Positions 30,878 to 41,387 of a DNA stretch of 43,122 nucleotides are shown here, one piece after another. The translations under genes were made by a program, and so were the position numbers. Each line of letters begins with the position of its first letter. Position 1 is the stretch's first letter. The notes beneath the pieces are model-generated. The model was not told the origin of the DNA. It worked only from the letters and a program-made list of their open reading frames with translations, and ran no database searches. Source of the DNA: Streptomyces rubellomurinus (GTDB lineage: Bacteria; Actinomycetota; Actinomycetes; Streptomycetales; Streptomycetaceae); contig NZ_JZKH01000071.1 of the NCBI RefSeq assembly GCF_000961885.1, positions 1 to 43,122 of the forward strand. The letters are read 5' to 3'.

Positions 30878-32152
30878 TCAGGAGACGGGCCGGGAGTCGC
30901 CCCAGGCGCCTTCGAACTCCTCACGGTAGACGTCCAGCAGGCCGGGTTCGGTGCCGCCGGGCTGCTGGCCGGCGCCGCCGCGCAGGACGAGGGCGGGCGA
31001 TTCCATGCCGCGGGCGCGGCGCAGGTAGGGCTGGACGACGCCGAGGTCGCGGCTGCGGCCGCGGCCGCCGGCCTGGCCGGGGGTGCGGGGGCCTTCGACG
31101 AGGTAGGCGGTGAAGCGCGGGGTCTCGTCGAAGACCCGGATCTCGAAGCCGCCCTGGTCGCGCAGCCGGGCCCGGACCCGCCGCACGTGCATGATGTTCA
31201 TCTCGATGGAGCGCGCCAGTTCGCCTCGTCCGAGGCCGAGTTCGCGTTCGCGGCGGCGCACGGCGCTGCTGGCCGGGTTGAGGAAGAGCAGCCGGACGCG
31301 GCAGCCCTCGCCGGCGAGGCGGACGAGGCGCTTGCCGGTGTAGTTCTGGCAGAGCATGCCGAGGCCGATGCCGAGCGCGTCGAGCCGCCGGGCGCCGTCG
31401 AGCAGGTCCTCGACGGGCAGGTCGCGCTGCAGCCGGACCCGGTCGGCGTGGACGGCGACGACGTCGGCGTAGCGGCCGGCGACGAGGGATTCGACGACGT
31501 CGGCGGGCACCCCGCCGGCGCCGCCGTCGAGGACGGCGAGCAGCCGGGCGGCGGCGCGTTCGGTCTGGGCGAGGACGGTGCCGGTGAGGACGCGGTTGCG
31601 GGAGACGACGTGCCGGGCGACTTCGAGTTCGTCGAGGGCGAGTTCGATCTCGCGCCGGTCGGCGAGGTAGGGCTCGAAGCAGGGCCAGTGCTGGACCATG
31701 AGTTCGCGCAGCTGGGGCAGGGTGAGGAAGACCAGCGGGTCGTCGTCGGCCGGGTCGAGGAGGTAGCCCTTGCGGCGGCTGACCTCGCGGACGGCGCCGG
31801 CCCGGTGGGCCCACTCCTCGCCGGCGGGGCCGGCGGCGGCGGTGACCCAGTCCTCGCCGTGGGCGGGCGCGTAGATGGGGTGCAGCACCTCGTCGACGAG
31901 GGAGCGCAGCCGCTGCTCGACGAGGTTGAGCCAGACGTAGGCGCGGCCGGAGAGCCGGACCCGCTGGTAGGCGTCCTCCCATTCGGCGCCGGACCAGGCG
32001 AGGGCGGGGACCTCGACCGGGCCGCTCTGGGCGGGCACCAGGGTGCGGCCGGTCAGGGTGGGGCGCATGACCACGGTGGGTGCCTCGCTGCGGACACCGC
32101 CCCGGTCGGGGCCGCCCGGCCCGGAGCCGCGGCCGCCGGCGGGGAACACCAT
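30878..32152 (-). CDS. SAV2148-family HEPN-domain protein
   Basis: A 424-residue protein that matches, in my memory, the actinobacterial SAV2148 family annotated as HEPN-domain-containing, a family of unknown function. The N-terminal half has the conserved AYVWLNLVEQRLRSLVDEVLHP segment (about 75-96), where HEPN nucleases carry their R-x4-6-H signature (here R-SLVDEVL-H). The middle has REVSRRKGYLLDPADD and LPQLRELMVQHWPCF. The C-terminal half, GCRVRLLFLNPASSAVRRRE and FEIRVFDETPRFTAYLV, resembles the phospholipase D-like or DUF5919-type fold. Start ATG 32152 follows GAGGTGG by five bases. It might be an RNA-targeting stress or defence component; no partner gene is adjacent. Confidence 0.85.
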   Translation of the reverse strand: MVFPAGGRGSGPGGPDRGGVRSEAPTVVMRPTLTGRTLVPAQSGPVEVPALAWSGAEWEDAYQRVRLSGRAYVWLNLVEQRLRSLVDEVLHPIYAPAHGEDWVTAAAGPAGEEWAHRAGAVREVSRRKGYLLDPADDDPLVFLTLPQLRELMVQHWPCFEPYLADRREIELALDELEVARHVVSRNRVLTGTVLAQTERAAARLLAVLDGGAGGVPADVVESLVAGRYADVVAVHADRVRLQRDLPVEDLLDGARRLDALGIGLGMLCQNYTGKRLVRLAGEGCRVRLLFLNPASSAVRRRERELGLGRGELARSIEMNIMHVRRVRARLRDQGGFEIRVFDETPRFTAYLVEGPRTPGQAGGRGRSRDLGVVQPYLRRARGMESPALVLRGGAGQQPGGTEPGLLDVYREEFEGAWGDSRPVS

Positions 32153-32598
32153 GCGCCACCTCATCTGCTTGCTGCTTCGCTCTGGCCGGCCGCTTCGCCC
32201 CGGCCCTCGGCCGCGACCGGCGGTTCGGCGGGTCGGCGGTTCGGCGGGTCGGCCGCTGACGGATCGCCACCGGCCGGGGGCGGCCGGACGATCAAGGGTA
32301 CTGCCCGGCGCGAGCGGCCCGCAGCCGGATGGCGCAGGGGGCCGCGCCGGCGGGCGCGGGCGGGGCCGGTGGACTCTTCACAGGAATGGGCGGGCGGACA
32401 CCCGTTCGGGCGAACCGGGGCCGCGTGTCCCGGCTGCCGGGGGAAGGCTCGGGGAGTATGCCGACTGTGCCGTACGTCACGGCGCGCGAGCGCCGCACAT
32501 GCCCGGCCGCCCGGCCGGGAAGGCCCCGACCGGGTCCGGGCAGGCAGCTCGTCCGACCAAGCATCAGTTTCCGTCGCAGTCAAGGAAGTTGAGGACTC
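32153..32598. promoter_or_regulatory. divergent intergenic region upstream of glgX
   Basis: No gene is supported in this 446-base stretch. It holds a 16-bp tandem duplication GGCGGTTCGGCGGGTC (32219-32234 and 32235-32250). The DNA in front of glgX becomes less GC-biased (AAGCATCAGTTTCCGTCGCAG at about 32560) and probably includes its promoter, but I could not pick reliable -10 and -35 boxes. Confidence 0.4.
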
Positions 32599-34731
<2,133 letters not shown>

Positions 34732-34753
34732 GCGGCCCGCCCGAGCGGGCCGC
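34732..34753 (+). terminator. possible terminator of glgX
   Basis: GCGGCCCGC-CCGA-GCGGGCCGC forms a perfect 9-bp stem directly after the glgX stop codon. It could limit read-through into treY. Confidence 0.6.
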
Positions 34754-34864
34754 GTGACGGGCGGCCGAGCGGGTGGCGCGACCGGGCCGGGCGCCGGGCC
34801 GGGCTCACCTGTTCGGGCCAGCAGCGGGTCTTGGCGGCGGGCCGGGCCGGGTACCTATGGACCT

Positions 34865-37309
34865 ATGACCTCCGCCGCCGAGCCCCCGCAGGCCCGCCCG
34901 GCCGCCCCCGCCCCGTCCTCCTCCTACCGGCTCCAGCTGCAGCCCGGCTTCACCCTGCACCACGCCACCGCCGCCGTCCCCTACCTGGCCGCCCTCGGCG
35001 TCTCCCACCTGCACCTGTCCCCGCTGCTGGAGGCCGCCCCCGGCTCCACCCACGGCTACGACACCGTCGACCACACCCGGATCAGCGAACAACTCGGCGG
35101 CGAGAGCGCCCTGCGCGCCCTCGCCGCCGAGGCCCGCCGGCACCGGCTGCGGCTGATCGCCGACGTGGTGCCCAACCACATGGCCGTGCCCGTCCCCGAA
35201 CACCTCAACCGGCCGCTGTGGCACGTGCTGCGCGACGGGCCCGACTCGCCGTACGCCCACTGGTTCGACATCGACTGGACCGCGCAGACCGGCCCCGCCG
35301 ACGCCCCCGGGCGCGGACGGGTGCTGCTGCCGCTGCTCGGCGACCGGCTCGGCGCCGTCCTCGACCAGCTGGCCGTCGACGGCGACGTGCTGCGCTACCA
35401 CCGGCACGAGCTGCCGCTGCGGCCCGGCACCGAGCGGCTGCCGCTCCCGGAGCTGCTGGCCCGGCAGTGGTACCGGCTCGCCTGGTGGCGCCTGGCCCGC
35501 ACCGAGCTCAACTACCGGCGGTTCTTCACCGTCAACGAGCTGATCGCCCTGCGGGTCGAGGAACCGGAGGTGTTCGACGCCACCCACGCCGTGCTGCTAC
35601 GGCTGTACCGCGAGGGCGTCCTGGACGGCTTCCGGATCGACCACCCGGACGGGCTCGCCGACCCGCGCGGCTACCTGCGGCGGCTGGCGGCGGCCACCGG
35701 CGGGACGGCGGGCGGCGGGGCCTACGTGGTGGTCGAGAAGATCCTCACCGGCGAGGAGCGGCTGCCCGCCGACTGGCCGGTCGCCGGCACCACCGGCTAC
35801 GACGCGCTGCGCCGCATCGACGGCGTGCTCACCGACCCGGCGGGGGCCCGGCGCGCGGCCGAGGCGTACCGGGCGTTCCTGGGCGGCGGGCCGGAACCCG
35901 CGCGCGGGGAGCCGAACCCGGCGGTGGCCGCCGCCCGGCGCGGGCGCGCCGAGATGACCGGGCCGGTCGGCGAGCTGGCCGCCGAGGTCGAGCGGCTGGT
36001 GCGGATCGCGCTGCGGATCGGCGCCGCCGAGCCCGCCTACGCCGACCACGCGCCCTGGCAGCTGCGGGCCGCGCTGCGCCGGCTGCTCACCGACTACCCG
36101 GTGTACCGGCCGTACGCGCGGCCCGGCGAGGCGCCGCCGCCCGAGGAGTTCCTGCGCACCGTGCGGGAGGGCTCCGACGACCCGACCGAGCACCTGGTCG
36201 CCGCGCTCGCCCTGGGCGAGCTGGGGCGCGACCCCGACCGGGACGAGTTCTGCGTGCGCTTCGGGCAGACCGCCGCGGCCGTCGCCGCCAAGGGCGTCGA
36301 GGACACCGCCTTCTACCGGTGGAACGCGCTGCCCGGGCACAACGAGGTCGGCGGCGAGCCGGCCCGGCCCTGGGTCACCCCGGCCGAGTTCCACGACTGG
36401 TGCCGGTACCTGGAGCAGCAGTGGCCGCACAGCATGACGGCGCTGTCCACGCACGACACCAAGCGCAGCGCCGACGCGCGCGCCCGGCTCGCCGTCCTCG
36501 CCGAGCAGCCCGAGGCGTGGGCCGCCGAGGCCGCCGCCTGGTCCGCCGCGCTCGGGCCCGGCCCCGACCGGGACGCCGACTGGATGCTGTGGCACACCCT
36601 GGTCGCCGCCTGGCCGATCACCCCCGAGCGGCTGGTCGCCGCCCTGCTCAAGGCCGCCCGCGAGGCCAAGCTGCACACCTCCTGGACGGCCCCCGACACA
36701 CCGTACGAGCGGGCGCTCGAACAGCGGGCCCGCGCCGTGTACGCCGACCCCGGGCTGCTCGCCCGGATCGAGGAGCGGGTGCGCGCCCTAGCCCCGCACG
36801 CCCGGGCCAACACCCTGGCCGCCGCCCTGCTGCACCTCACCGTCCCCGGCGTCCCGGACCTGTACCAGGGCAGCGAGGAGCCGCTGTACACCCTGGTCGA
36901 CCCGGACAACCGGGGCGTGGTCGACCTCGACGCCCTCGCCGTGCGGCTCACCGACGCCGCCGCCCCGCGCCCCGGAGACCTCGCCCGCGAGAAGCTGCAC
37001 CTGACCGCCACCGCCCTGCACCTGCGCCGCGACCGCCCGCTCGGCGCCTACCGCCCGCTGGCCGCCGTCGACCTGTCCGGCGAACACCTGCTGGCCTTCG
37101 CCCGCGGCGAGGACGTGGTCACCGCCGTCACCCGGCTCCCGTACGGGCTGGAGCGGGCCGGCGGCTGGCGCGACGCCGTGCTGGAGCTGCCCCCGGGCGG
37201 CGCCTGGACGGACCAGCTGACCGAGCACCGCTACCCGGCCGGACAGCCGGTGCCGGTCGCGGACCTGCTGGCGACGTATCCGGTGGCACTGCTGACGAGG
37301 AGGGGCTGA
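34865..37309 (+). CDS. treY: malto-oligosyltrehalose synthase TreY
   Basis: GH13 isomerase that turns the reducing-end alpha-1,4 bond of maltodextrins into an alpha,alpha-1,1 trehalose bond. The 814-residue protein shows the family start SYRLQLQPGFTL, STHGYD and DVVPNHMA, and catalytic residues D259 (GFRIDHPDG), E291 (VVEKILTGEE) and D531 (STHDTKRS). ATG 34865 is used because family similarity begins about 20 residues later; no Shine-Dalgarno precedes it, and a TACCTA box seven bases upstream hints at a leaderless message. The treZ ATG follows two bases after the stop. Confidence 0.95.
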   Translation: MTSAAEPPQARPAAPAPSSSYRLQLQPGFTLHHATAAVPYLAALGVSHLHLSPLLEAAPGSTHGYDTVDHTRISEQLGGESALRALAAEARRHRLRLIADVVPNHMAVPVPEHLNRPLWHVLRDGPDSPYAHWFDIDWTAQTGPADAPGRGRVLLPLLGDRLGAVLDQLAVDGDVLRYHRHELPLRPGTERLPLPELLARQWYRLAWWRLARTELNYRRFFTVNELIALRVEEPEVFDATHAVLLRLYREGVLDGFRIDHPDGLADPRGYLRRLAAATGGTAGGGAYVVVEKILTGEERLPADWPVAGTTGYDALRRIDGVLTDPAGARRAAEAYRAFLGGGPEPARGEPNPAVAAARRGRAEMTGPVGELAAEVERLVRIALRIGAAEPAYADHAPWQLRAALRRLLTDYPVYRPYARPGEAPPPEEFLRTVREGSDDPTEHLVAALALGELGRDPDRDEFCVRFGQTAAAVAAKGVEDTAFYRWNALPGHNEVGGEPARPWVTPAEFHDWCRYLEQQWPHSMTALSTHDTKRSADARARLAVLAEQPEAWAAEAAAWSAALGPGPDRDADWMLWHTLVAAWPITPERLVAALLKAAREAKLHTSWTAPDTPYERALEQRARAVYADPGLLARIEERVRALAPHARANTLAAALLHLTVPGVPDLYQGSEEPLYTLVDPDNRGVVDLDALAVRLTDAAAPRPGDLAREKLHLTATALHLRRDRPLGAYRPLAAVDLSGEHLLAFARGEDVVTAVTRLPYGLERAGGWRDAVLELPPGGAWTDQLTEHRYPAGQPVPVADLLATYPVALLTRRG

Positions 37310-37311
37310 GC

Positions 37312-39045
37312 ATGGCGGTCTACGAGGTGTGGGCGCCGCACGCGGCCTCCCGCGTCACGGTCGAAGTCTCCGGCGGCTCCCATGAGTTGGCGCGCCTGGC
37401 CGGCCGCGACGGCTGGTGGGGCGGCGTCGCACCGGCCGGCGACTACGCCTTCCGGCTGGACGGCGGCCCGCCGCTGCCCGACCCGCGCTCGGCCCGGCAG
37501 CCGCACGGCCCGGACGGCCCGAGCCGGCCCGTCGACCACGCCGCGTTCCCCTGGACGGCGACCGGCTGGCGCGGCCGCCCGCTGCCCGGCTCGGTGGTGT
37601 ACGAGCTGCACGTCGGCACCTTCACCACCCGCGGCACCTTCGACGCCGCCGCCGAACGCCTCGACCACCTCGTCGAGTTGGGCGTCGACTTCGTCGAGCT
37701 CATGCCGGTCTGCCCGTTCCCCGGCCGGCACGGCTGGGGCTACGACGGCGTCTCGCCGTGGGCCGTCCACGAGCCCTACGGCGGGCCGGACGGGCTCAAG
37801 CGCTTCGTCGACGCCGCGCACGGCCGGGGCCTCGGGGTGATCCTCGACGTGGTGCACAACCACCTCGGCCCCTCCGGCAACCACCTCCCGCGGTACGGCC
37901 CGTACTTCACCGACCGGCACCACACCCCCTGGGGCGCCGCCGTCAACCTCGACGCCCCCGGCTCCGACGAAGTCCGCGCCTACCTGATCGGCAGCGCCCT
38001 CGCCTGGCTGCGCGACTACCGGATCGACGGGCTGCGGCTCGACGCCGTGCACGCCCTGATCGACCACCGGGCCGTCCACTTCCTGGAGGAACTCAGCGGC
38101 GAGGTCGACAAGTTGGCGGTCGCGACCAACCGGCCGCTGTTCCTCGTCGCCGAATCCGACCTCAACACCCCGCGCACCACCACCCCGCGCGAAGCCGGCG
38201 GCCAGGGGATCGACGCCCAGTGGAGCGACGACTTCCACCACGCCCTGCACTGCGCGCTCACCGGCGAATCCCACGGCTACTACGGCGACTTCGCGCGCGC
38301 ACCGCTCGCCGCCCTCGCCAAGTCGCTGCGGCACGGCTACTTCCACGACGGCACCTGGTCCACCTTCCGGGGCCGCCGGCACGGCCGGCCGTTCACCCCG
38401 ACCGGCGCCGGCCACCGGCTGCTCGGCTACCTGCAGACCCACGACCAGATCGGCAACCGGGCGCTCGGCGACCGGATCTCCACCACCCTGCCCACCGGCC
38501 GGCTCGCCTGCGGCGCCGCCCTCGTGCTCACCTCGCCGTTCACCCCGATGCTGTTCATGGGCGAGGAATGGGGCGCGGCCACCCCCTGGCAGTACTTCAC
38601 CGACCACACCGACCCCGGCCTCGCCGAAGCCGTCCGGCAGGGCCGGCGGCGGGAGTTCACCGACCACGGCTGGGCCGCCGAAGCCGTCCCCGACCCGCAG
38701 GAACCCGCCACGCTGCTGCGCTCCGTCCTCGACTGGACCGAGCCGCACCGCGCTCCGCACGCCGAACTGCTGGACTGGTACCGGCAGTTGCTCCGGCTTC
38801 GGCGGGAGCTGCCGGAGCTCGGCGACCCGGACCTCGGGGCGGTGCGGGTCGAGTTCGACGAGGCCGCCGGGTGGCTGGTGGTCCACCGGGGGCCGTACCG
38901 GGTCGCGGTCAACCTGGGGGCCGGCGAGGCCACCGTGCCGCTGGGCGGCCCGGGGCGGGAGCTCGTCGCGGCGTTCGGGGCGGCCCTGGTGTCGGGCGAC
39001 CGGGTGCGGCTCGGGGGCGACTCGGTGGCCCTCGTCGCGGTGTGA
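37312..39045 (+). CDS. treZ: malto-oligosyltrehalose trehalohydrolase TreZ
   Basis: GH13 hydrolase that releases free trehalose from the product of TreY. The 577-residue protein has an N-terminal beta domain (MAVYEVWAPHAASRV), then the catalytic barrel starting VVYELHVGTFT. Catalytic residues are D244 (GLRLDAVHA), E281 (VAESDLN) and D378 (QTHDQIGN). The motif GRHGWGYDGVSPWAVHEPYGG is diagnostic. ATG 37312 has GAGGAGGGG upstream, within the end of treY. It is convergent with the transketolase genes, with 16 bases between stops. Confidence 0.95.
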   Translation: MAVYEVWAPHAASRVTVEVSGGSHELARLAGRDGWWGGVAPAGDYAFRLDGGPPLPDPRSARQPHGPDGPSRPVDHAAFPWTATGWRGRPLPGSVVYELHVGTFTTRGTFDAAAERLDHLVELGVDFVELMPVCPFPGRHGWGYDGVSPWAVHEPYGGPDGLKRFVDAAHGRGLGVILDVVHNHLGPSGNHLPRYGPYFTDRHHTPWGAAVNLDAPGSDEVRAYLIGSALAWLRDYRIDGLRLDAVHALIDHRAVHFLEELSGEVDKLAVATNRPLFLVAESDLNTPRTTTPREAGGQGIDAQWSDDFHHALHCALTGESHGYYGDFARAPLAALAKSLRHGYFHDGTWSTFRGRRHGRPFTPTGAGHRLLGYLQTHDQIGNRALGDRISTTLPTGRLACGAALVLTSPFTPMLFMGEEWGAATPWQYFTDHTDPGLAEAVRQGRRREFTDHGWAAEAVPDPQEPATLLRSVLDWTEPHRAPHAELLDWYRQLLRLRRELPELGDPDLGAVRVEFDEAAGWLVVHRGPYRVAVNLGAGEATVPLGGPGRELVAAFGAALVSGDRVRLGGDSVALVAV

Positions 39046-39061
39046 CCCGCCCCGGGGCCGC

Positions 39062-39964
39062 TCACCAGAGGAAGGTGCCGATCCGCTCGCGCAGGCCGGC
39101 CGCGTCCAGGCCGTAGGCGGCCAGGTGCTCGGCCATCGAGCCGTAGTGCCGGTGCTCCGCGCGCGGCACGCCCAGCGCCAGCAGCCGGTGCGGGCGGTCG
39201 GCCAGCGCCTCGTGCACCGCGTGCGCGGAGGTGCCCGCGAGGTACGGCTCCACCAGCACCACGTCGCCCCGACCGCCGTGGGCGTCCAGCGCCGCGCGCA
39301 GGCCGGCCCGGTCGAAGGGGCGCACCGTCGCCGCGTACAGGACCGTCGCGTCCAGGCCCTCGGTGGCCGCCAGCACCGCGTCCAGCACCGGCCCCACCGC
39401 GACCACCACGCCGCCCCGGCCCGTACGGACGGCCGTCAGGCGGCCCGGCTCGATCGCGACCGGGGTCTCGTTCTGCTGCGCCGAGAGGCGGACGTAGACG
39501 TTGCGGTCGCCGTCCGCGTAGGCGTGGCGCAGCAGCCGCTCGGCCTCCTCGGGGTGGCCGGGGACGTGCACCGTCCAGTCCGGCAGGGTGTCCAGCAGGG
39601 CGACGTCGCCCGGGGCCATGTGGGTGCGGCCCGCCGCCGGGTTGTCGTACGAGCCGCCCGCGCTCACCAGCACCGCGCCGACGCCCTGGTGGGACAGGCT
39701 CAGCTTCACCTGCTCGAAGGGGCGTTCCACCAGGAAGCTGGCGAAGGTGTGGGCGATCGGGCGCATCCCGGTCAGGGCCAGGCCGCCGGCCGCGCCGATC
39801 AGCAGCTGCTCGCGGATGCCGACGTTGACCACCCGGTCGGGGTGGCGCTCGTGGGCGGGGTCGAAGGAGGCGGCGGTGATGTCGGCGAGCACCAGGGCAA
39901 GCCGGGGGTCCTCGTCCAGCAGACGGGTGGTGACGTCGACGAAGCGCTCGCGCATGGTGTCCAT
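39062..39964 (-). CDS. transketolase C-terminal half (split transketolase, subunit 2)
   Basis: A 300-residue protein equal to the pyrimidine-binding and C-terminal domains of transketolase or DXP synthase. It has the GIREQLLIGAAGGLALTGMRPIAHTFASFLVERPFEQVKL segment (about 49-88), in which the Glu of IREQ would activate thiamine diphosphate. VGIRE, SHQGVG and a C-terminal domain with VVLVEPYLAGTSA are typical. ATG 39964 follows GGAAGG by nine bases; a second in-frame ATG is three codons later. It lies 42 bases downstream of the N-terminal half in a two-gene operon, and the pair should form a heterotetramer. Substrate is not evident; classical full-length transketolase of the pentose pathway is expected elsewhere. 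Confidence 0.88.
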   Translation of the reverse strand: MDTMRERFVDVTTRLLDEDPRLALVLADITAASFDPAHERHPDRVVNVGIREQLLIGAAGGLALTGMRPIAHTFASFLVERPFEQVKLSLSHQGVGAVLVSAGGSYDNPAAGRTHMAPGDVALLDTLPDWTVHVPGHPEEAERLLRHAYADGDRNVYVRLSAQQNETPVAIEPGRLTAVRTGRGGVVVAVGPVLDAVLAATEGLDATVLYAATVRPFDRAGLRAALDAHGGRGDVVLVEPYLAGTSAHAVHEALADRPHRLLALGVPRAEHRHYGSMAEHLAAYGLDAAGLRERIGTFLW

Positions 39965-40006
39965 CGGGGGCTTGCCTTCCGTGGGGGGCTCGGGGGGAGT
40001 GGTTCT

Positions 40007-40729
40007 TCAGGAGTCCTTGGGCTCGACCGTGGCGACCACCACGTGCGGGCGCCCCGGGTGCTCGGCGGTGTAGGCGCGGTGCAGCGCCTCGTGGTCGCGG
40101 CCGTCCACCGTCGCCGTCGACCAGCCGGCGGCCGCGAAGCGCTGCGCGATCCCGCCCTGCCAGCCGTGCGTGGCGGAGGAGTTGTCGATCACCACCGCGT
40201 GCAGCCGGTCCAGGCCGTACGCGCCGGCGAAGGCCACCGCCTCGTGGTTGGAGCCCTCGTCGAACTCGGCGTCGCCGAGCAGCACCCACACCGCCGGGCC
40301 GTTCAGGCCCTGCGCCCGCAGGCCCAGCGCCGTGCCGACGCCCAGCGGCAGGCCCTGGCCGAGCGAGCCGGAGGAGATCTCCACGCCGGGGAGCAGCATC
40401 CGGTCCGGGTGGTAGCCGAGCGGCGAGTCGTAGCCGCCGAAGCTCGGCAGCACCGCCGGGTCGATGAAGCCCTTGGCCGCCAGCACGGCGTAGTAGGCCA
40501 TCGGGCCGTGGCCCTTGGACAGCAGCATCCGGTCGCGGTCCTGCGCGTCGGCCGTGGCCGGGGTGACGCGCAGCACCCGGTCGTAGAGCACCCAGAGGGC
40601 GTCCAGGGTGGAGGTGGCGGCGGGGTTGTGCTTCTCGTCGCCGGTCATCAGGGACATCAGGGCCGGGAGGTCCTCGAAGCGGCCGCGGGCCCGGGCTTCC
40701 GTCGTGCTCGTCGTCGTGCTCGTCGTCAT
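40007..40729 (-). CDS. transketolase N-terminal half (split transketolase, subunit 1)
   Basis: A 240-residue protein equal to the thiamine-pyrophosphate-binding domain of transketolase. It contains LLSKGHGPMAYYAVLAAKGF, GSLGQGLPLGVGTALGLR and the Mg/TPP motif GDAEFDEGSNHEA (usually GDGE, here GDAE) closed by VVIDNSS (about 176-182). It begins with a Thr/Ser-rich segment. ATG 40729 is the first start after the divergent soxR region. It lies 42 bases before its C-terminal partner. On its promoter side is a SoxR box, so it may be controlled by redox-active compounds. Confidence 0.88.
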   Translation of the reverse strand: MTTSTTTSTTEARARGRFEDLPALMSLMTGDEKHNPAATSTLDALWVLYDRVLRVTPATADAQDRDRMLLSKGHGPMAYYAVLAAKGFIDPAVLPSFGGYDSPLGYHPDRMLLPGVEISSGSLGQGLPLGVGTALGLRAQGLNGPAVWVLLGDAEFDEGSNHEAVAFAGAYGLDRLHAVVIDNSSATHGWQGGIAQRFAAAGWSTATVDGRDHEALHRAYTAEHPGRPHVVVATVEPKDS

Positions 40730-40745
40730 GCCCCCGATCGTGCAA

Positions 40746-40763
40746 CTTCAAGCGAACTTGAGG
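40746..40763. promoter_or_regulatory. SoxR box
   Basis: CTTCAAGCGAACTTGAGG matches the SoxR operator (CCTCAAGTTAACTTGAGG in E. coli soxS) at both conserved arms, with one mismatch at the second base. It lies between the divergent soxR and transketolase genes. On the transketolase strand it is flanked by TTGACC and, 19 bases on, CACGAT. A 19-bp spacer is the hallmark of MerR-family promoters. Confidence 0.8.
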
Positions 40764-40772
40764 TCAAGCGAC

Positions 40773-40778
40773 TACAGT
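40773..40778 (+). promoter_or_regulatory. -10 box of soxR (leaderless message)
   Basis: TACAGT ends eight bases before the soxR ATG at 40787, and no Shine-Dalgarno is present, so the message probably begins at or next to the start codon. The SoxR box lies just upstream, which suggests self-regulation. Confidence 0.5.
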
Positions 40779-40786
40779 GGGTGCCC

Positions 40787-41323
40787 ATGAACGCGACCCC
40801 GGACAGCGACCGCGCCCCCGGCCCGCGCCACAGCGACCTGCTCACCATCGGGCAGCTCGGCAAGCGCAGCGGCCTCGCCGCCTCCGCCCTGCGCTACTAC
40901 GAGAGCCTCGGGCTGATCCACGCCACCCGCACCGCCGGCGGGCAGCGCCGCTACACCCGCGGCACGCTGCGCCGGATCGCCTTCGTCCGGGCCGCCCAGC
41001 GGGTCGGCCTCTCCCTCGACGAGGCGCGCGTCGCCCTCGACCGGCTGCCCTCGCGGCCGGCGCCCAGCGGCGACGAGTGGGACCAGGTCGCCGCGTCCTG
41101 GCAGACCCGGATCGACGAGCAGATCGCCGAACTCGAACGGCTCAAGGCCAAGCTCACCGGCTGCATCGGCTGCGGGTGCCTGTCGCTGACCCGCTGCGCG
41201 CTCTACAACCTCGGCGACCGCGCCGGCGAGGCCGGGCCGGGCGCCCGCTACCTGCTCACCCGCGACCCGGCCACCGGGCCGGAGCCGGCCTCGCCGGACG
41301 TCGGCAACTGCGGGGCCCGCTGA
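40787..41323 (+). CDS. soxR: redox-sensing transcriptional activator SoxR (MerR family)
   Basis: MerR-family regulator with a redox-active [2Fe-2S] cluster. In streptomycetes SoxR senses redox-active metabolites such as actinorhodin rather than superoxide directly. The 178-residue protein has an N-terminal winged helix (LLTIGQLGKRSGLAASALRYYESLGLI, 18-44), a dimerisation coiled coil around 100-125, and the cluster ligands C126, C129, C131 and C137 (CIGCGCLSLTRC), the CX2CXCX5C pattern of SoxR. ATG 40787 has no Shine-Dalgarno. It is divergent from the split transketolase with a SoxR box between, making the pair a likely target. Confidence 0.95.
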   Translation: MNATPDSDRAPGPRHSDLLTIGQLGKRSGLAASALRYYESLGLIHATRTAGGQRRYTRGTLRRIAFVRAAQRVGLSLDEARVALDRLPSRPAPSGDEWDQVAASWQTRIDEQIAELERLKAKLTGCIGCGCLSLTRCALYNLGDRAGEAGPGARYLLTRDPATGPEPASPDVGNCGAR

Positions 41324-41351
41324 CCCGGCCCGCCGGGTGGGCGAAACCCCG

Positions 41352-41381
41352 TTGCCGGGCGGGCGTCGCCCTGCCTACCGT
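41352..41381 (+). promoter_or_regulatory. predicted leaderless promoter of the phosphotransferase gene
   Basis: TTGCCG (41352-41357) and TACCGT (41376-41381) are 18 bases apart. The -10 ends six bases before ATG 41388, which fits transcription starting at the start codon; no Shine-Dalgarno is seen. Confidence 0.6.
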
Positions 41382-41387
41382 GCGCCC

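Noticed and set aside
34831..39045. A 1404-residue open frame overlapping treY and treZ on the same strand
   Set aside because: It is the out-of-frame shadow of two well-supported enzymes for most of its length, becomes the true treZ frame only at the end, and consists of Arg/Pro/Ala-rich sequence.
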